NCBI GenBank assembly: GCA_047495785.1
Contig: JBLDXI010000014.1
Coordinates: 124,001-188,000, forward strand
Direction of reading: 5' to 3'
Length of the DNA: 64,000 nt
Source: Lepidodermella squamata
Lineage: Eukaryota; Gastrotricha
A model generated the notes under the pieces. The model worked only from the letters and a program-made list of their open reading frames with translations. It was not told the origin of the DNA and ran no database searches. Both the position numbers and the translations under genes were made by a program. Positions 59,452 through 64,000 of this stretch are shown here, in pieces (position 1 is the first letter of the stretch; each line of letters starts with the position of its first letter).

Positions 59452-62400
59452 TCAAACTCGGACGTTTTGCGCGTTGACGTAGATAGATTCTTCAGCTGGC
59501 GCCTCGTCCAGCTGGTTCAGCAGTCTTTCCGTCGATGATGATATCGAAGATACATCAAGGTTTTGCATATCGTGATAAGCCTGGGGCGCTACATCGGCCC
59601 GCCCAGCAGCAGGGGTTCCATTCATTTCTATCAACCAAAAGTTATATAATTATTTTTATTTATGTCATCAGTTTTTACCGTCGATGTGCCGTTCGCAATG
59701 AGGTCCTAGGAAACCACGTTGGCACCGGCACCGGCCCGAGCGCCGATCACAGCCCTTGCTATTCGGCGGTGGCATGCAGTTGCACGTCAAACTGCATTCC
59801 GGGCCGAAATGATACGGCTGGCAGCGCCGATGATGTTCTGTCAAACTCCGAGCCGTGCTCGCGAAGTGCCGCGCTGTCCTTCGTGCCTCTGCACTTCGCG
59901 TCTCCGCCGGTCCGATAAGAACGGCGTCAGTGCTGTTACCCGCGACGGAATCTGTCGCGTTGTCGAAATCTTCGACTCGATTGCGGTTTAAAAAGCCGCC
60001 GTCACGCCTCAATTGAGGCAAGTGGTGCCGCGTGATATTGCCGACTCCCATGCATCGGCCTGAAGCACGATCGCATTGGTTACTCCTACATAACGGCGAG
60101 CAGGATCTGTTGCAATTGATGCCCCAGTAACCGGAATCACATTCTATAAATGAAAACATTCAAAAACATTTGATTTTTCACTAAAAGAGCACTCACCATG
60201 TTCGCAAAGGGTTCCGACGTAACCAGGCCGCTGACAGGTGCAGCACCCAGTCACGTGGTGACAAACGCCACCATTTTGGCACAAGCATTTATGGGCGCAC
60301 CGAGGCCCGTAAGTTCCGACAGGGCAGTGGTCAGCGCATTTCGGTCCAGTGAAGCCGGAGTTGCAAATGCACTGACCCGTGACGCGGTCGCAACCGGCCG
60401 AGCCCTCTGGGTGGCAGTTGGCGTTTTCGCACGACTCGGCGCAGTTGCGACCAAAGACGCCGGCTGGACATGTTTTCGAACAGTGCCTGCCAGTGAAGCC
60501 GGGCGCGCAGTCGCAGACACCGCTAACTGGGTCACACCGAGATCCATTATGCATACAACGGCATCGCCGCATACAGTCGTGGCCGTAGTAGTGATTCGGA
60601 CACTGATGATCGCAAAGTGGGCCGATGTAGCCTGGTCTACATCGACATTGTCCCTTGTCATCGCAGGTACCATTCGCGTGGCAAGGGCACACGTCCTGGC
60701 ATGCGGGTCCGAAGAACCCAGGAGGGCAACCTGACAGTGGTTGATCTATAAAATCAAATTAGTTCGCATTCAATTGAAATATTTATAGGTCACCTTGATC
60801 AGCTGGGACCATCAACATATCCTCGCCCTCGACCATTTCCTTAAAACTGCGAACTTCGACCTCACGACTAGAGGCAAATGCAACAGTTTTCTTCGGCTGG
60901 TTGCCATTTCGCTTCCGATCGAAACGCCCATCTTTGCTAGATATCGATGAAACGCCATCTTTATTTGGCTTTAGCCTCGTTCTCTGGGGGTGGCGATGTG
61001 TTGCATTCGGGTGCTGGTGATGGCGGTGTCGGGTTGGCGACCGGGATCCGTCAGTTGCGTGGCTGGATCGGGGCGAGTTAAGATCGCTCAAAATCATCGT
61101 CTCCAACATTCTCTCCCGACTTCGGCCATCTTCGTCCCGCCGCCGCGTTGTCTCTATCCTGGCTGTACTCGTGCTTGGCTGATCGTTGAACTGAGCATAA
61201 CCAGACCCATTCATATCGCCCTGTTGATGCATGTAAATCGCAAATTCCTCGGCAACAGAGTCACGAACAGGCGTCTCTTGCAGCTGTTTTACGTCGACTT
61301 CCTCCATCGACGGCGACTCGAGGCAGATTCCGGTCACGTGATGGCAATTGTTGTAGCCGCACTGGCATTTCTGCTGGCAATCGGCGCCGTAGAAGCCGGG
61401 CGCGCACTTCTCGTCGCACGCGTCGCCGATGTAACCAGGCGGGCAAATGCAGGTGCCGAGGAACCGGTCGCAAGTTGCATTTTCATTGCGGCAATCGCAC
61501 GTTGAGCTGCAGTTGGCGCCGTAGAGACCAGGCTGGCACGCGACATCGCACCGCTCGCCTGTCCACCCGCTGGTACAGATGCATCGGCCATCGATGGGTG
61601 AACAGTCGTCACTGTTTGCGCCGCAAGTACACTTCTGCCGGCAGTTTTGCCCAAAAGATCCAGCGGCACATTCTAAATTGATTGAAATTCAGATAAAGCT
61701 AAATGAAGGCAAACTTAGAAACTTACGCTGATCACATTTTTGCCCACGGTAACCGGGCTCGCAAATGCAGGCGCCGCTCACTACGTCGCAGCCTTTCGTG
61801 AAATGGGACGAGTTGTCGTTGTTGTTTCGATAGTTGTTCATTGAGATCGATGATGCATTATTGTTGAAAGCTGAAGCGGGAAGCGACGGAACGTACTCAC
61901 GAGGCGGCGGTACCGGGCATTCGCAACGCTGCTCGCAATTTACACCGTAGAAACCATCTTGACACGGCTCACAGCGCTGCAATTCGGGCGAGTAATAAGT
62001 TCCAACCGGGCAGTAACAAGATCCTACAGAAAAATTCCTGATTCAGAGTGAACAAAGAAAAGGAAGAATTTCACCTGTAGCAGGTTCACAACCAACAGCT
62101 TCGAGGTAGCCGCCTGAAACTGTATCCATCGAAAGCGAGTCCAGCTCGGAAGCGTATTTAGCAGATGAAAATTGGAAGCCGCCACCTGCCAGCGGTGCCA
62201 TCATAACGGAGCAGTTGCACGCCTGTGAGCATTCAGGGCCGAAATAGCCGAACGGGCAGTCTTCGGCACACTGCACGCCGATTTTGCCGGGCGGGCACAC
62301 GCACTTGCCCGAGACTGGGTCGCAGCCGTAGGGTGCGCAGTCGAGGCAAGCGTCCAGACACATGGGTCCATATCGACCGGGTGGACAAGCTGTCATTTCA

Positions 62401-64000
62401 TCGAAAATTAACTCACGTTCAATGTAATGATATTTTGTACTGACGGTCTGTAGCGTCATATCGCAATTACTTTTAAATATCTAATACTCAGCTATATTAG
62501 TTATACGGGGGTGAGTATTGGGATCAAAAAAGCTGACGTTCGCTGACTTACGAAGTGAGCAGGTATCTCCATAGTAGCCGTTCGCGCAGTCGGTTCGCGG
62601 GCACTGGCCGGATGCTGAAAAAACATCAACGCAGGGCAATTAAAATGCGGTGCGAAATTCGATAATATCAATCGGCGGCGCGTCAACGCCGACGAAATGT
62701 CACGTACCGGGATCGCACAGTAGAGAGCAGTCATCGGGGCACGTTGCCGAACAGTTCGAGCCATAGTAACCCGCGACGCACGGCTCGTCGCACTTGTCGC
62801 CGCGAAAGCCACTCTGGCAGATGCACGCACCAGTCTGCGAAAAAATTATGCGAAAATTTAATTTTAATTTTTAAGGAGGGTTAATTCTTACAGTAGCATT
62901 GCAGGCTTGGGTGTGTTGCATGTTGCAGTCGCACTCGGCCTCGCAGAATTTTCCGAAGCGACCAGTCGGACACGGTGCACAGCTGGGTCCGAAGTAACCA
63001 GGCTGGCACTGGCAGAAGCCGAGGTCAGGATCGCACTCGCCCGACACGCACTTACTAGAGCAGCGGTTGGCGCATTCGGGCGGGCCGTACAAGCCTGATG
63101 CCACCAGCAAAGACAACAAGCATCATCATCATCATCATTTGAATACGTATACAATGAGAATGAAACAAAAACAAAAGAGGCCAGCACGGTGAGTAAACAC
63201 TCGGGCGAGATTTCGCTCGCCTCTCTTTATCAAATTCGGTGTGTATGCGAAGGGCCCGTCGAGAATTCTTACTGCTGAGATAAACAATAACAAAGCCATT
63301 AGACAAGAGGCGGGGACACGCTGCTAAAAAAAATCGGCGTAGCACGCACGCGCGTTCAATAATTGAATTTCGCGCAGGCATGTCATTTTTTTCTCGCATC
63401 TAAGAAATTATTGCGCCGGCATCATCGCATATGACGAACCAGTACTGTAGCGTATGAATAGCCGCTATTATAAGTTTATTGAATCGCGGGCATTTTGCGA
63501 CCGCGACGCCGGCTCACTGCAGAACAATAATCTCGGCTGTGAAATAAGCCTCATCGATACGCGCGCGCGCGCGCGAGCCCATTACAAAGCCGCGCCCTCT
63601 TGCGCTGGCCATTTTTTGGCGATCAGGCACTTGCTAAATCGCTTTTGTCGTCGCAATATTTTTCATGGCGCGCGCGTGCGCGGTGAACCTAATAGCTGGC
63701 GATTACGGGCGAACGACCGCACCTCTAGCTAAAAAACTGAATGCCACACAGTGCGGCGGCTGTAAGCTTACAACAATATGCGAAGACATGATGTGAAATG
63801 CATTAAAAATGTCAATGGCGCGTGTGTGCTGTGTTTGTTTTACGAAAATCGAACGTGCGATATAAGTTCGAACGACAAGAAATTAAAGCATCCGGTCATA
63901 ACAAAGGCGCCGCACGCCCTCGTCGTCGAGTGGCTAGCATTTACTCGCCGTTTTTTTCCACTCCAACGGAAAAACGCACCTTTCGGACAGCCGATTTGAC
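59452..64000 (-). CDS. MEGF6: MEGF6-like EMI/EGF protein (copy 2), 3' part only in window
   Basis: Duplicate of the last nine exons (63094 down to 59452) plus the first 21 nt (63980-64000) of the next exon upstream. The rest lies beyond the window. If the duplication is a simple tandem one, this copy continues past the breakpoint into its real 5' end and is the complete gene. The low-complexity insert is at about 60794-61313. Confidence 0.8.

Larger units (their letters stand above)
49842..64000. repeat. Large tandem duplication, copy 2 (runs off the window)
   Basis: Begins TAGTGCTTGTAGTTG exactly as at 32876. The preceding base differs, so the join is essentially blunt or uses only one or two matching bases. 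About 2.8 kb of the unit should lie beyond the window. Confidence 0.95.

Overview
The window is animal nuclear DNA from an invertebrate bilaterian with a compact gene layout. Protein genes are broken by many introns of about 50 nt with GT..AG ends. The proteins are typically metazoan: Cys-loop receptors, a paired-like homeobox, a rhodopsin-family GPCR, a sigma-1 receptor and an EMI/EGF matrix protein. Two outer-dynein-arm docking proteins show that the organism builds motile axonemes, if only in sperm. I cannot name the phylum; a tardigrade, flatworm or rotifer-like animal would fit. All exon models were read by eye and checked for frame closure; none has transcript support.

Region by region: 1-9018 holds no gene I can support and is rich in simple repeats and short palindromes. 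9019-12654 has two plus-strand genes of unknown function. 12702-18413 has two tandem minus-strand paralogues of ODAD1/CCDC63 with 14 and 8 exons. 18666-20802 is a 5'-truncated LINE flanked by a 14-bp target-site duplication. 21228-22110 encodes a sigma-1/ERG2-like protein. 22339-23504 encodes a predicted N-myristoylated, disordered protein; its 3' part and downstream flank, which contains a MITE-like foldback element, are repeated three times in tandem (period 1803 bp). 28469-29833 encodes a Thr-rich single-pass membrane protein.

From 30819 rightward the window is dominated by a very recent tandem duplication of about 17 kb: copy 1 is 32876-49841 and copy 2 is 49842 to beyond the window end. 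Its content is the 5' half of an unusual Cys-loop receptor (two lectin-like modules, a mucin stalk and a pentameric channel in one 1171-residue chain), a divergently transcribed nicotinic-type subunit, a paired-like homeobox gene, a neuropeptide-type GPCR, and most of a MEGF6-like EMI/EGF gene. The left breakpoint lies in the mucin exon of the receptor gene and the right one in an N-terminal exon of the MEGF6-like gene. Copy 2 therefore carries a headless-channel version of the receptor, a predicted secreted protein of 558 residues, and copy 1 carries a 5'-truncated MEGF6-like gene.

Inside copy 1 a second rearrangement has replaced the 3' end of the homeobox gene with an inverted copy of the 3' end of the neighbouring nicotinic subunit, joined in frame at an 8-nt microhomology. 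Copy 2 keeps the undisturbed version. The best candidates for something new are the lectin-mucin-channel receptor and these rearrangement-made gene products. The main alternative for the duplications is mis-assembly of nearly identical sequence.
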